Below are positions 1 to 7,800 of a stretch of 24,935 nt of DNA, piece after piece. A model generated the notes under the pieces. The model made no database searches and was not told where the DNA came from. It saw only the letters and a list, made by a program, of their open reading frames with translations. The position numbers and the translations under genes are program-made. This DNA is from Candidatus Staskawiczbacteria bacterium. Lineage in GTDB: Bacteria > Patescibacteriota > Minisyncoccia > Minisyncoccales > Staskawiczbacteraceae. The DNA is taken from positions 1-24,935 of the forward strand of contig CALRFZ010000009.1 of the NCBI GenBank assembly GCA_943357015.1. Direction: 5' to 3'. Each line of letters opens with the position of its first letter. Within the stretch, counting starts at the first letter, position 1.

Positions 1-592
1 ATGATCCTTCCTTAGAAGAAATAAGAGCTACATCAAATGTGCCCCCTCCTAGATCGTAAACTAACCAGTTCTCATTCTGAGAATTCATAAACCCATATGA
101 AATAGCAGCGGCAATAGGCTCCTGAATTAAAACTACATGCTCAAATCCCGCTAAGTTACCGGATCGCTTGGTTGCTTCTTTTTGGAGGGTAGAAAAATAG
201 GCCGGAACAGTTATTACGACACCAATAGTAGAAATATCCTTATATTTTCTAATTACGTCCTCTTTAAGACTTATAAGGATTTCTGCTGAGATTTCTTCAG
301 GGCTAAGATCTTTATCGATTCGCGAAAAATGCACCTTATCCGCCGTCCCCATTAAACGCTTGATTTCACCCTTATTATTCAAAAATTCTTCAGGAGAAGG
401 GTCTTTATAAAGCTTTTCATAAGCAACCTTTCCAATAATTTTGTTTTTTGATTTCCCAATTCCAAATACGGATGGCGTATATTCATCATTGAAGTTATTC
501 TTAACAATCTCAATATTGCCTTTGTTGTTCACAGCAACTTCTGAGTTTGTTGTTCCTAAGTCAATTCCAATTTCTATATTTTGATTAGCCAT
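1..592 (-). CDS. Hsp70-family ATPase, N-terminal part (runs off the left edge)
   Basis: The 197 visible codons form the first half of an Hsp70/actin-type nucleotide-binding domain. The phosphate-1 loop IGIDLGTTNSEVAV lies near residues 8-21, the segment EPIAAAISYG is near residue 163, and the phosphate-2 loop VYDLGGGTFDVAL lies near residues 181-193. An Hsp70 couples ATP hydrolysis to binding of a protein client, usually with a J-protein and a nucleotide exchange factor. The region between the loops is divergent from housekeeping DnaK (for example FLNNKGEIKRLMGTADKVHF), so I read it as an accessory paralogue and give no symbol. It starts at ATG 590-592, three bases after the stop of the GrpE-like gene, which makes co-transcription near certain. 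No Shine-Dalgarno is seen. The substrate-binding domain is outside the window. The family call is firm; the role is inferred. Confidence 0.88.
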   Translation of the reverse strand, partial: MANQNIEIGIDLGTTNSEVAVNNKGNIEIVKNNFNDEYTPSVFGIGKSKNKIIGKVAYEKLYKDPSPEEFLNNKGEIKRLMGTADKVHFSRIDKDLSPEEISAEILISLKEDVIRKYKDISTIGVVITVPAYFSTLQKEATKRSGNLAGFEHVVLIQEPIAAAISYGFMNSQNENWLVYDLGGGTFDVALISSKEGS

Positions 593-595
593 AAA

Positions 596-1102
596 TTAAC
601 TATTAACAACAATAACCTTTCCTCTTTTTACAACATGACCTTTACAAATAATTGAAGGCTCAATAGTTTCTCTTATAATAGGAGTTTTCATGCTCTCATC
701 CTTTTCGAAAGAAAGAACATCAACACTCATGCCTTCATTATATTTTTCGCCGGTATGGTCGATAATTTCTATCGAATAACGACCTAAAAACTTTGAGAAT
801 TTTTGCAGCGAAGATTCAATTCCTCGCTTTTGCATATCCGTAAGACTATTGCCTACTTTTGCAATACGGCTATTTATCCTCCAAACTTCTATCGCTAAAT
901 CAACTACGTCTGCTGACTTTGGAGACAAATCAACAAAAAGAGCTTGAGGTGGGGTGTCTTTTTTGGGAATAATATGTAAAGACCTTATTTTTCGTAAGTA
1001 TAGGAAAAACAAACCAATAAAAACAATCACTCCAAATAAAACTATTAAAATTGGCGTGATTATGCTTACTGTTGGGAGTTGAAAAACGTTGGCTATATCC
1101 AT
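596..1102 (-). CDS. Membrane-anchored protein with GrpE-like C-terminus
   Basis: A 168-residue protein. One strong transmembrane helix lies at about residues 12-36, followed by basic residues (LRKIR), so the bulk is probably cytoplasmic. The last 60 residues (IEIIDHTGEKYNEGM, then EPSIICKGHVVKRGKVIVV) have the pattern of the GrpE beta-wing: a conserved G-x-x-y/f-x-x-G-M turn, then a hydrophobic strand leading to a G-x-V-V-x-x-G-x-V terminus. GrpE is the nucleotide exchange factor of Hsp70, and an Hsp70 gene starts three bases downstream. An exchange factor or membrane tether for that Hsp70 is therefore a reasonable inference. The long GrpE dimerisation helix is missing or short, so it is not a standard GrpE. 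The nuclease gene lies 41 bp upstream in the same direction. Confidence 0.6.
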   Translation of the reverse strand: MDIANVFQLPTVSIITPILIVLFGVIVFIGLFFLYLRKIRSLHIIPKKDTPPQALFVDLSPKSADVVDLAIEVWRINSRIAKVGNSLTDMQKRGIESSLQKFSKFLGRYSIEIIDHTGEKYNEGMSVDVLSFEKDESMKTPIIRETIEPSIICKGHVVKRGKVIVVNS

Positions 1103-1143
1103 TATTAATGTTAACCTAGTTTACTAAAAACATAAAGGACTAC

Positions 1144-1686
1144 CTATTGAAAATCCCAGTGAACCACCATGAAGTTTTCCGGTTTCAATCCGTACTTCAA
1201 TCCTGCCTCAAGCCACCGATTTTGTGTCTTCTGAACCCTGTCTTTCTTCAATCTTTTGGATTCGACAATAAGAACCTGGTTACCAATCCACCCCAGCACA
1301 TCCCAACATCCACCATAAGAATTATTATTTAACTTTGCTATTTCGGACAACATCTCCAATAGTATTTTTTCTTGAAAAGCCGAAGGAGCTTGATCTTTAT
1401 ACCTCTTCTCAAAATCCCAAGTGGAAAGGTATATGGGATTGCGAGCTTTTGCGTATACCTCAACCCATATTGCATTCCAACCTGATTGGATGAAGCGATT
1501 CATGATCGCCAGCTCTGCGAACATCGGATTGCCATCCATATCTATAACAGGTTTATTGCCAAAGGTTTCTTTCAGCTCAACCCCTTCCCATTTTTTAAAT
1601 CGGGTTGTGCATTTGGGAATTTGGACTATTTTATCGGAGATAATAAAATCTTCCGTACCATTTGGCTGGAGAAGTTTGGGAAACAT
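1144..1686 (-). CDS. PD-(D/E)XK / VRR-NUC-like nuclease
   Basis: 180 residues from ATG 1686. The C-terminal half shows a restriction-endonuclease-like core: a helix with E58 (MFAELAIMNRF), then WD (D129), a hydrophobic strand ending in E142-S-K144 (VLIVESKR), and a following QKTQ..WL helix. This is the order E...D...ExK...Q seen in VRR-NUC and related PD-(D/E)XK nucleases, which cut DNA with Mg2+. It is the first gene of the apparent operon with the GrpE-like and Hsp70 genes, which suggests an effector nuclease. The start is uncertain. A GTG at 1732-1734 is preceded by GGGAG at a 4-nt spacing and would add 16 residues (MVGFLLQKAHYKRRSN). I prefer the ATG because nearly all genes here lack a Shine-Dalgarno and the extension looks non-conserved. 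The ATG sits inside a 19-bp direct repeat. The fold assignment is from motif pattern only. Confidence 0.6.
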   Translation of the reverse strand: MFPKLLQPNGTEDFIISDKIVQIPKCTTRFKKWEGVELKETFGNKPVIDMDGNPMFAELAIMNRFIQSGWNAIWVEVYAKARNPIYLSTWDFEKRYKDQAPSAFQEKILLEMLSEIAKLNNNSYGGCWDVLGWIGNQVLIVESKRLKKDRVQKTQNRWLEAGLKYGLKPENFMVVHWDFQ

Positions 1687-1824
1687 GTTTGATCGTCTTT
1701 TGTAGTGAGCCTTCTGTAACAAAAAGCCCACCACGGGTCTCCCACTTGCGTAGGACGTATAAGTTTCCCTATACGGCGATCAAACAACCCCATGATGGGT
1801 TCTCTATGTTCGATCGTCTTTTGT
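1685..1824. repeat. 19-bp direct repeats and an inverted copy upstream of the nuclease gene
   Basis: Near-identical 19-mers (one mismatch) of the form ATGTTYGATCGTCTTTTGT lie at 1685-1703 and 1806-1824. A 9-bp inverted copy (CGATCAAAC) lies at 1777-1785, and a short CCCAT-G-ATGGG hairpin lies close to 1790-1800. The repeats span the probable promoter and start of the nuclease gene and could be operator sites. The stretch from 1690 to 1860 is more GC-rich than its surroundings and holds no convincing gene. Confidence 0.55.
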
Positions 1825-1892
1825 GCCATACCCACAGGGATTCTATGGGGTTAGGCTCACTATTAAATTGTATCTCTATGATAGCTTAGAAA

Positions 1893-1919
1893 CAAAAAAC
1901 TTGGTAGTCTTTCTACCAA
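1893..1919 (-). terminator. Terminator of the TrlF-like gene
   Basis: Read on the minus strand, TTGGTAG (1913-1919) pairs with CTACCAA (1901-1907) around a 5-nt loop and is followed by a run of six T. It lies 31 bp after the stop codon of the TrlF-like gene and separates it from the nuclease-Hsp70 operon. Confidence 0.75.
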
Positions 1920-1949
1920 CTTTTATTTTTAGACCAAAGATATGCTTAA

Positions 1950-4832
1950 CTATTCATGAGGAAAGCTATATTTTTGCTCTCTCTTCTGGAAAGCCTCCTT
2001 TCCACCTTCAAGTATCTCACACACATGCTGTCGGATTCCTTTTTGATGGAGGATAGATGGCTCCCGAGTAGCATCAATGACAAAAGCATTTTCTAGGGCA
2101 CCCGATACATATTCAAATCTAAACTTTCTATTTTCTCTTCCTACTTCTTGGCCAGATTGATTTGCAACGATTACTTCTTCCGAATCTGCCGCTACGACTA
2201 AGTTTGGATTATGTGTAACGATAATAATTTGTCTATCTAATTTTTTGGCTTTTAAGAAATATACGAGATCGTCATATACGGAACGATTATCTAAATCGTC
2301 TTCTGGTTGATCCAACAAAATTGTCCAGTCGTCATTGCTCAAGTTAATCAGTAGCTGAAGTAGTACTAGTCCTTTTTTACCTGGTGACATTTTATCCAGC
2401 GAATCATTTTTGTAGAAAATTCTAAAATCAAGATAAAAATAGTTTTCCAACAACTTTATTGCCGCATCTTTAGCGTGACGGTTTTTTATGGTACTGATTG
2501 TTCCATTAATAAGACCACCAAATACAGTTGTCATATTAGTTACGTGCTTTGCAGGATCATACTGATAAATAAACTCTTGCCCCCATTCTGCTTCTATAAT
2601 GGTACGCTTAAGATCATTTTTGTTTATATATTCTCTGACGACGTCTGAATTGAAAACATCATCATTAAATCCGACATGCACGCCGAGCGTTATCTCTCCG
2701 AATCTGCTCTCAAACTTTTTAAACTCCACTCTTAAAATCTCGTATTTTGCAATAATTTGTTTATAGAAATCAACAACGGTTTCAGCCTTCTTTTGGTAGG
2801 AAACATTTTTTGTTTTAAGATTATTCTTCTTAATTGCAATGTCATTAAGTTTCTGTTGTTCCTTTTTAATAGCATCAGTCTTGCCCTGTAATTCTGATTG
2901 AAGTTGGACCCTTGCAAGTAGGGGTGCTAGTTCAGATTTTATCTTTATAAGTTCCGTATTATGGCTTTTGATCTTGGCATCAACAGAGTTAGTAAGATTT
3001 GTAATCGCAGATTTCACTGATGGAGCAAAAGTCTCTGTTACTTTTAATTCAGAACCAAGCTGCCCTTTTATTTCAGAATCATTCAAATATGCTCCATACT
3101 CATCTACTGAAGCACGAATATTACCAATATGACTAATAAGTGCAGAATCTAAATTCTTAAGAGTCTTTTTATCTTCCTCTAGGTTAGAAATCTGCGTCGT
3201 GATATCCTTTTCTTTTGCAATGAGACCCTCATACTGTTTGATTTCTTCTTCCTTCAAACCAGATTTAGCTTTTATCTCATCAGCCTGCTTTTCGAGGGTT
3301 TTAATATAAGTCTCTATACCTTTTTCGTCACCGGCCTGCTTTAATTCTTCTTCAGTCTTTCTAATATCACTCTGATCAGAGAATAACTCACCAATAGCTG
3401 CGGGAATAGATTTTTCTAATTTTCTAATATCTTGAACTGTTTCTTGATATTTTTCATTTACTGATACATCCTGCAGGATAACATTCAACACAAATTCGTT
3501 TAAGGCTTCACGACTCTTAATGTTCGCCTCCGAAAGGGTGTTAAGATATTTCTGAGGAATATAAAGTATTTTTCTTTCTTTTGATTCATCCTGAGTTGCT
3601 CCTTCTGGTGTCCGCAAGAGCGTACGCTGCCCATCTTTCCATGTAACCTCAAAGTTAAAGTCTGGAGATGCATCTAAATCATACTTAACGGGAACCCCAC
3701 TGGTAGCCGTTCGGTTTTCAACCTCCTGACCATCAATCGTCTTCGCCATGTAATACAGGAGCAATGACTTTCCAGTCGACTTACCGCCGACAATTGTTGT
3801 AAGATTTTGATTTATCTCAATCGAATCACTAGAAAACTTTACATCTTTTGTATTATCCAAAAAACGTACCTTATCGATAACGAAGTAAGATTTTTTACCT
3901 TCAGGCTCTTGGGGACCTACATATAACCTCTGTTCAGGCTCAAAAATAATTTGCCTTAAGCCTTCAAAGTTAGGATCTGCTTTTACCCAAAGAAAGTTTC
4001 CATCCTCATCGCATTTTCCATAATCTCTTAAAGAGCGTGCGTCAGAGCTGATATGACAACAGAACTTAGAAACTAGGGCAGAATTAGTTTTAATATAATC
4101 AGACACTGATACAGAGGATTTGTGATGCTTAGACTGAAGAAGATTTACTTTCTGATAATTAAATATATCTGCAAGATGAGTTCGGTCTGTGCTTGTCCTT
4201 TCCTGAAATAATCCATTACTACTATTGCAGTGAGGGTATATAATAATCCCTGCATTCTTCTTTACTTCATCAATAATCCCCTTAATGTCATTCGAAGTTG
4301 TTGTAAGAGTGCCATCAGCATTTTTACGTGTATTTATATTGAATTTCTTTAGAAACGTATGTATGCCAGCCGAAAAAGTTGCTTGCTGATATAACGTTTC
4401 TGGAAAAAACAAGAGCATATGAATCCCGGTGCAGTTAATTTCAACTCCAGGGATAATCTTAAGACGAGATTTTTTAGAATATTCAATAAAAGTATCAATG
4501 AGACAGTCATCGAAATAATTATGGTCTGTGATTCCGATGCATTCTAATTGAGGACAAAAAACTTCCATAAAAGCAAAGAAGTTGCGAACATAATTCATGC
4601 ATCTCTCGTTCTTTGGAACGTTCGTGTCACTAAAATAGGGTTTTGAGTCATATAGCAAGGCATTCGTCTCACCTCCTACTTTTGTGATATATTCCTGCCA
4701 AGCTGTAGGGTTACTACTTTTTATTTCTTCTGCATATTGATCTAGGGAAATATAACCATCATCCAGAATAGTCTGAATTTGTAAATCCCATTTCCGCCAT
4801 ATTGAACCTTTTGGATAAGGAAAATTGGTCAT
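1950..4832 (-). CDS. TrlF-like protein: degenerate PHP domain fused to SMC/ABC-type ATPase
   Basis: 960 residues. Residues 1-300 form a PHP-like (polymerase and histidinol phosphatase) domain: KWDLQIQT at 14-21, ITDHN at 101-105, GVE at 129-131, YPHC at 199-202 and SSDAR at 262-266. The usual first motif of PHP enzymes is D-L-H-x-H-T; here both metal-binding His are Gln, and the last motif has Arg where His is common. The phosphoesterase site may therefore be altered or dead. Next comes an ATPase: Walker A GGKSTGKS at 349-356, a long charged coiled coil at about 450-710, a signature-like MSPGKKG at 815, Walker B ILLDQPEDD at 838-846, and a switch His in VTHN at 874. This order is that of the TrlF family of PHP-ATPases, which are found in accessory and defence loci. 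The gene has its own terminator and diverges from the serine recombinase. The likely role, nucleic-acid sensing or cleavage in defence, is inferred. Confidence 0.85.
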   Translation of the reverse strand: MTNFPYPKGSIWRKWDLQIQTILDDGYISLDQYAEEIKSSNPTAWQEYITKVGGETNALLYDSKPYFSDTNVPKNERCMNYVRNFFAFMEVFCPQLECIGITDHNYFDDCLIDTFIEYSKKSRLKIIPGVEINCTGIHMLLFFPETLYQQATFSAGIHTFLKKFNINTRKNADGTLTTTSNDIKGIIDEVKKNAGIIIYPHCNSSNGLFQERTSTDRTHLADIFNYQKVNLLQSKHHKSSVSVSDYIKTNSALVSKFCCHISSDARSLRDYGKCDEDGNFLWVKADPNFEGLRQIIFEPEQRLYVGPQEPEGKKSYFVIDKVRFLDNTKDVKFSSDSIEINQNLTTIVGGKSTGKSLLLYYMAKTIDGQEVENRTATSGVPVKYDLDASPDFNFEVTWKDGQRTLLRTPEGATQDESKERKILYIPQKYLNTLSEANIKSREALNEFVLNVILQDVSVNEKYQETVQDIRKLEKSIPAAIGELFSDQSDIRKTEEELKQAGDEKGIETYIKTLEKQADEIKAKSGLKEEEIKQYEGLIAKEKDITTQISNLEEDKKTLKNLDSALISHIGNIRASVDEYGAYLNDSEIKGQLGSELKVTETFAPSVKSAITNLTNSVDAKIKSHNTELIKIKSELAPLLARVQLQSELQGKTDAIKKEQQKLNDIAIKKNNLKTKNVSYQKKAETVVDFYKQIIAKYEILRVEFKKFESRFGEITLGVHVGFNDDVFNSDVVREYINKNDLKRTIIEAEWGQEFIYQYDPAKHVTNMTTVFGGLINGTISTIKNRHAKDAAIKLLENYFYLDFRIFYKNDSLDKMSPGKKGLVLLQLLINLSNDDWTILLDQPEDDLDNRSVYDDLVYFLKAKKLDRQIIIVTHNPNLVVAADSEEVIVANQSGQEVGRENRKFRFEYVSGALENAFVIDATREPSILHQKGIRQHVCEILEGGKEAFQKREQKYSFPHE

Positions 4833-4998
4833 ATTTTTCTATTGATAAGCACATCCATCATATAAGTTTAAAGCGTGTTAGTAAAGGTTTCCGTAAACTG
4901 CGTCATTTAAGTCTATGGGTCTGGACTAACGGACATGATTGCGTCATTCCTTGATGTAGAAAGGTCGCACCAAGAGCATAAAATTAAGAACAAAACCT
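4833..4998. promoter_or_regulatory. Divergent control region, possible attachment or recombinase-binding site
   Basis: This 166-bp gap separates the divergent TrlF-like and recombinase genes. It contains a 9-bp direct repeat TGCGTCATT at 4899-4907 and 4940-4948 (41 bp apart) and an imperfect palindrome GTTTCCGTAAAC at 4887-4898. Large serine recombinases often have their attP just upstream of the gene, so this is the first place to look. I see no clear consensus promoter and no Shine-Dalgarno for either gene. Confidence 0.35.
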
Positions 4999-6324
4999 AT
5001 GCAACAAGGATTAACGCAACAAGTGAAAAGCGGCGTCCCCGCAGTGCCCTTGAGGGTAAAATACTGCCTCTATGCAAGAAAAAGCACGGAGTCCGAAGAA
5101 AGGCAGGTACTCTCAATAGATAGCCAAATCAAGGAGATGCTTCAGATGGCTGAAAAAGAGAATCTGGAAATTGTGACCATGAAGCGTGAGTCACACTCTG
5201 CAAAGGAAACCGGGCAAAGACCAGTCTTCAATGAGATTATTGAAGAAATAAAACTGGGTAAATTTAATGGTATTCTGACTTGGGCACCGGATAGAATTTC
5301 AAGAAATGCAGGCGACTTAGGGAAAATCGTAGACCTTATGGATGCAGGTCTTCTTGCTGAAATCAGAACCTACGGACAACGGTTTACAAACTCGCCCAGC
5401 GAAAAGTTCCTGCTCATGATTTTAGGAAGCCAAGCAAAGCTGGAAAATGATAATAGGGGTGTAAATGTAAAACGAGGGCTTCGAGCAAGAGTAGAAATGG
5501 GATTATGGCCGATGCTGGCTCCCCTAGGATATCTGAATCAAAGGATTATGGATAAGAAATGTCAGATGATAATAGATCCAGTGCGTGGGCCTGTTATCAA
5601 GAGGATGTTTGAAAGAGTGGCTCATGAAAACTATTCGGGCAGAAAATTATTCAATTGGCTGAAATTTGAACTAAATTTCTATACTAGGGGCAATAAACCA
5701 TTAACATTATCGGGAATTTATAGAATATTGGACAACCCCTTCTATTATGGGATGTTCGAATATCCAAAGAATAGCGGAAACTGGTATCAGGTTAAGCATA
5801 AAGCCCTGATCAGTCAGGAATTATTTGAAAAAGCCAAGGCATTTCTGAAACGGGATCAGATTGTAAAGCAAAACAAGGAATTCGCATTCACTAGATTATT
5901 TACCTGCGGATACTGCGAATCGGGAGTATGTGCCGAAGAAAAATGGAAAGCCCTGAAAGATGGCACTTCAGCTCACTATATTTACTATGGGTGCAACCGA
6001 TCCAAAGATCGGAACTGCAAGAATAAATATATCAGGGAAGAAGAATTGATTGGCGAGCTGATTAAAATACTGGATCAGCTCAATATCAATGAGCTGGGTA
6101 TGAGAAATAAGCTAGAGGATGAAATAAAAAGATTCAATATTTTCCAAAGATCGGTGTTGGGGTCAAAAGACAAAGAAAAGGTAAAAACTGATTTGGATGC
6201 TGATATCAGAAATTATGCTAAATATCTACTCAAAGAGGGTTCGCTGACGGAAAAGAGGGAGCTTCTTGGTAATCTGAGGTCGAGAATCTTATACAAGGAC
6301 AAAATCTTGACGCTGGCCGAATAG
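4999..6324 (+). CDS. Large serine recombinase
   Basis: 441 residues. The N-terminal resolvase domain has YARKSTESEERQ with the probable nucleophile Ser29, followed by LTWAPDRISRNAGDLGKIVDL (about residues 93-113), the conserved D-R-x-S-R-N region. A Recombinase domain (about 160-260) includes LAPLGYLN and the ILDNPFYYGMFEY motif. A zinc beta-ribbon follows with the Cys pairs CGYC and C-N-R-x(6)-C. The C-terminal coiled coil is short, so the protein is at the small end for serine integrases. Such enzymes integrate or excise mobile elements or invert DNA through a Ser-DNA link. It diverges from the TrlF-like gene and ends at a strong terminator, so it may mark one edge of an island reaching leftwards. 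The start is ATG 4999; an overlapping ORF in another frame is a shadow. Confidence 0.93.
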   Translation: MQQGLTQQVKSGVPAVPLRVKYCLYARKSTESEERQVLSIDSQIKEMLQMAEKENLEIVTMKRESHSAKETGQRPVFNEIIEEIKLGKFNGILTWAPDRISRNAGDLGKIVDLMDAGLLAEIRTYGQRFTNSPSEKFLLMILGSQAKLENDNRGVNVKRGLRARVEMGLWPMLAPLGYLNQRIMDKKCQMIIDPVRGPVIKRMFERVAHENYSGRKLFNWLKFELNFYTRGNKPLTLSGIYRILDNPFYYGMFEYPKNSGNWYQVKHKALISQELFEKAKAFLKRDQIVKQNKEFAFTRLFTCGYCESGVCAEEKWKALKDGTSAHYIYYGCNRSKDRNCKNKYIREEELIGELIKILDQLNINELGMRNKLEDEIKRFNIFQRSVLGSKDKEKVKTDLDADIRNYAKYLLKEGSLTEKRELLGNLRSRILYKDKILTLAE

Positions 6325-6326
6325 CA

Positions 6327-6359
6327 AAACAAAAACACTCCATAAAAGTGTTTTTGTTT
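6327..6359. terminator. Two-way terminator between recombinase and HExxH gene
   Basis: A 13-bp perfect stem (6327-6339 with 6347-6359) with a 7-nt loop has A-runs on the left and T-runs on the right, so it can end transcripts from both convergent genes. It begins two bases after the recombinase stop. Confidence 0.85.
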
Positions 6360-6369
6360 GTTTCTGAAT

Positions 6370-6918
6370 CTATTTCTTAAGCTTCTCGATAATACTTTTG
6401 TAACCCTCTTCTTTTACGACTTCCCATGCCCGTTTATAGTCGGGTTTTGTTTGAGAATCTTCAATATCTTTTACAATATCTTCCGGTTTATTCAGAATAT
6501 CAACGTAAACCGCTTCCAAAATAGCGTGGACGGCTATGTGAATAGCAGCCTTTTTATTTTCCTGAGGATATAACTCCCTTATTTTTAATGACCAATTAGC
6601 CTTTTGTTCATTGTCCCACATTAAGTTATGGATCAATTCGTGGACGATGACACAAATTGTTTTGTCAGTATCATCAAATATTTTAACAATTGCCGGGAAG
6701 GAAATAGATGGTGACCCATCGGGATTAATTAAAAACACATCAATATGGCTTTTTAAAAAGGTAAGCCCAGTAACCTTTTCAAATCCATTCAGTATTAATT
6801 CGGCTTGCGGTTGCCATTTCTCACGGACAGCCTTGGCTTTTTCTTCCAAATTATCATCATTTAACTTAAAACGGCTGTTCAATAGAAAACTAGTTTGTAA
6901 TCTGATTTTGGTATTCAT
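6370..6918 (-). CDS. Putative HExxH metalloprotease-like protein
   Basis: 182 residues. ICVIVHELIHNLMW contains an HExxH zinc-binding motif (H93, E94, H97) on a predicted helix. About 30 residues later HIAVHAILEAVYVD (127-140) offers a third ligand (H127, H131 or E135). There is no signal peptide or membrane segment, so it is probably cytoplasmic. The layout fits small zincin-like proteins of unknown substrate. It is convergent with the serine recombinase, sharing a terminator, and lies 45 bp from the CYTH gene upstream in the same direction. No Shine-Dalgarno precedes the ATG. The metal-site call rests on the motif only. Confidence 0.6.
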   Translation of the reverse strand: MNTKIRLQTSFLLNSRFKLNDDNLEEKAKAVREKWQPQAELILNGFEKVTGLTFLKSHIDVFLINPDGSPSISFPAIVKIFDDTDKTICVIVHELIHNLMWDNEQKANWSLKIRELYPQENKKAAIHIAVHAILEAVYVDILNKPEDIVKDIEDSQTKPDYKRAWEVVKEEGYKSIIEKLKK

Positions 6919-6963
6919 ATTGTATCAATAATAACAAAAAACCTCTCTAATATTCTAGTTACC

Positions 6964-7548
6964 TTATAACTTCCAGGCATCCATTAATGCTTGGAAGTGA
7001 GCTGGATTTTTTCTCCTCAAATACTCTAACACTTTACCACGCACCAAAATTTCTTTGCCAATTCCATACTTTGTAGCAAAATTAATGATGGCCTGGGTCG
7101 CTTCTTTGATTTTTGACTCGTCATCAACCATCAATTCTATTTCGGCCAAGGTATAACCAAAATCCATCACGTCCAAATCAATAACAAAACCATCCTTTTT
7201 GTACTTTCTCCTGGTTGTAGTGATGGTGCAAAAAGGTAAATAGCCTTTTTTAGTTAAAAAATCTTTGATATTGATACCCCGTGCTCCAAAGTGAGCAAGA
7301 ATATCATCCTCAACATCTAATTCCCGATATTGGTCTGAAACTCTGCTTTCCGAAAGTTTATTCATTGGTAATTTTAATTCATACTTACCGTCCCGCTCTC
7401 TCAACCAAATATCCTTGATGGTTAAAGAAAAATCTTTATCGTCAAAGTAAGTATCAGTAAACTTCTTTTCGCCTATAAATTCAGCTCCTTCAACGAGGGC
7501 TTTTTCCTGTTCTGGGGTTAGAATAAGCTTCTTTTCTACTTCAATCAT
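6964..7548 (-). CDS. CYTH-domain protein (thiamine-triphosphatase / triphosphate tunnel type)
   Basis: 194 residues. It starts MIEVEKKLILTPEQ, the ExExK signature (E3, E5, K7) of CYTH triphosphate tunnel enzymes. These act on thiamine triphosphate, inorganic triphosphate or, in class IV cyclases, ATP. Further family features are TYFDDKDFSLTIKDIWLRERDGKYELKL (about 33-60), with the DxxL and LRxR-type strands and the KYELKLP strand, and later FVIDLDVMDFGYTLAEIELMV (about 120-141), which supplies acidic metal ligands. The tail resembles thiamine triphosphatase more than adenylate cyclase, but substrate cannot be read from sequence. The gene lies directly after the tRNA-Ser(UGA) repeat tail with no visible terminator between them, so it may share the tRNA transcript. 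Confidence 0.85.
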   Translation of the reverse strand: MIEVEKKLILTPEQEKALVEGAEFIGEKKFTDTYFDDKDFSLTIKDIWLRERDGKYELKLPMNKLSESRVSDQYRELDVEDDILAHFGARGINIKDFLTKKGYLPFCTITTTRRKYKKDGFVIDLDVMDFGYTLAEIELMVDDESKIKEATQAIINFATKYGIGKEILVRGKVLEYLRRKNPAHFQALMDAWKL

Positions 7549-7557
7549 AGAATTGTC

Positions 7558-7638
7558 ATATGAGAGTGTACTCCTTCAAGGGAGTGACCCAAGTGGATAA
7601 TTCAAAGCACTCGGGTCGCTCCGATACTAAATTGTCTT
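7558..7638 (-). repeat. Diverged third unit of the tRNA-Ser tail repeat
   Basis: It is the same phase and length as the 81-bp units next to it but only partly similar. On the minus strand it keeps the GCGACCCGAGTG block and a TATCGG block. It has its own hairpins (GACCCGAGTG with CACTTGGGTC; ACTCC with GGAGT). It ends about 10 bp before the CYTH start codon. Confidence 0.5.
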
Positions 7639-7800
7639 GGCGGCCCTTTTGGGACTCGAACCACTCGGGTCGCCACTCTTGCCTACGCAAGTGGGTTGAC
7701 ACCGATAAAAAAGTGTGTTGGCGGCCCTTTTGGGACTCGAACCACTCGGGTCGCCACTCTTGCCCAAGCAAGTGGGTTGACACCGATAAAAAAGTGTGTT
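7639..7800 (-). repeat. Two 81-bp tandem repeats carrying copies of the tRNA-Ser 3' end
   Basis: Units lie at 7639-7719 and 7720-7800 and are nearly identical; the only clear differences are around 7684-7687 and 7765-7768. The same 81-bp phase continues into the tRNA: the block at 7801 starts with the tRNA 3' end at exactly one more period. In tRNA sense each unit contains a T-arm-like GGTTCGAGTCCC, a CCC-AAAA-GGG hairpin and ends in GCCGCCA, matching the tRNA 3' terminus. A further stem (CCCACTTGC with GCAAG-GTGG) lies in each unit. The layout parallels the tyrT locus of E. coli, where repeats downstream of a tRNA carry a copy of its 3' end. ORFs across it on both strands look like artefacts. 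Confidence 0.85.

Noticed and set aside
1147..2056. Plus-strand ORFs of 60-94 residues
   Set aside because: They lie opposite the nuclease and TrlF-like genes, have no recognisable features and look like shadows.
7639..7800. CRISPR array
   Set aside because: There are only two units, contiguous and without variable spacers, and phased with a tRNA gene.
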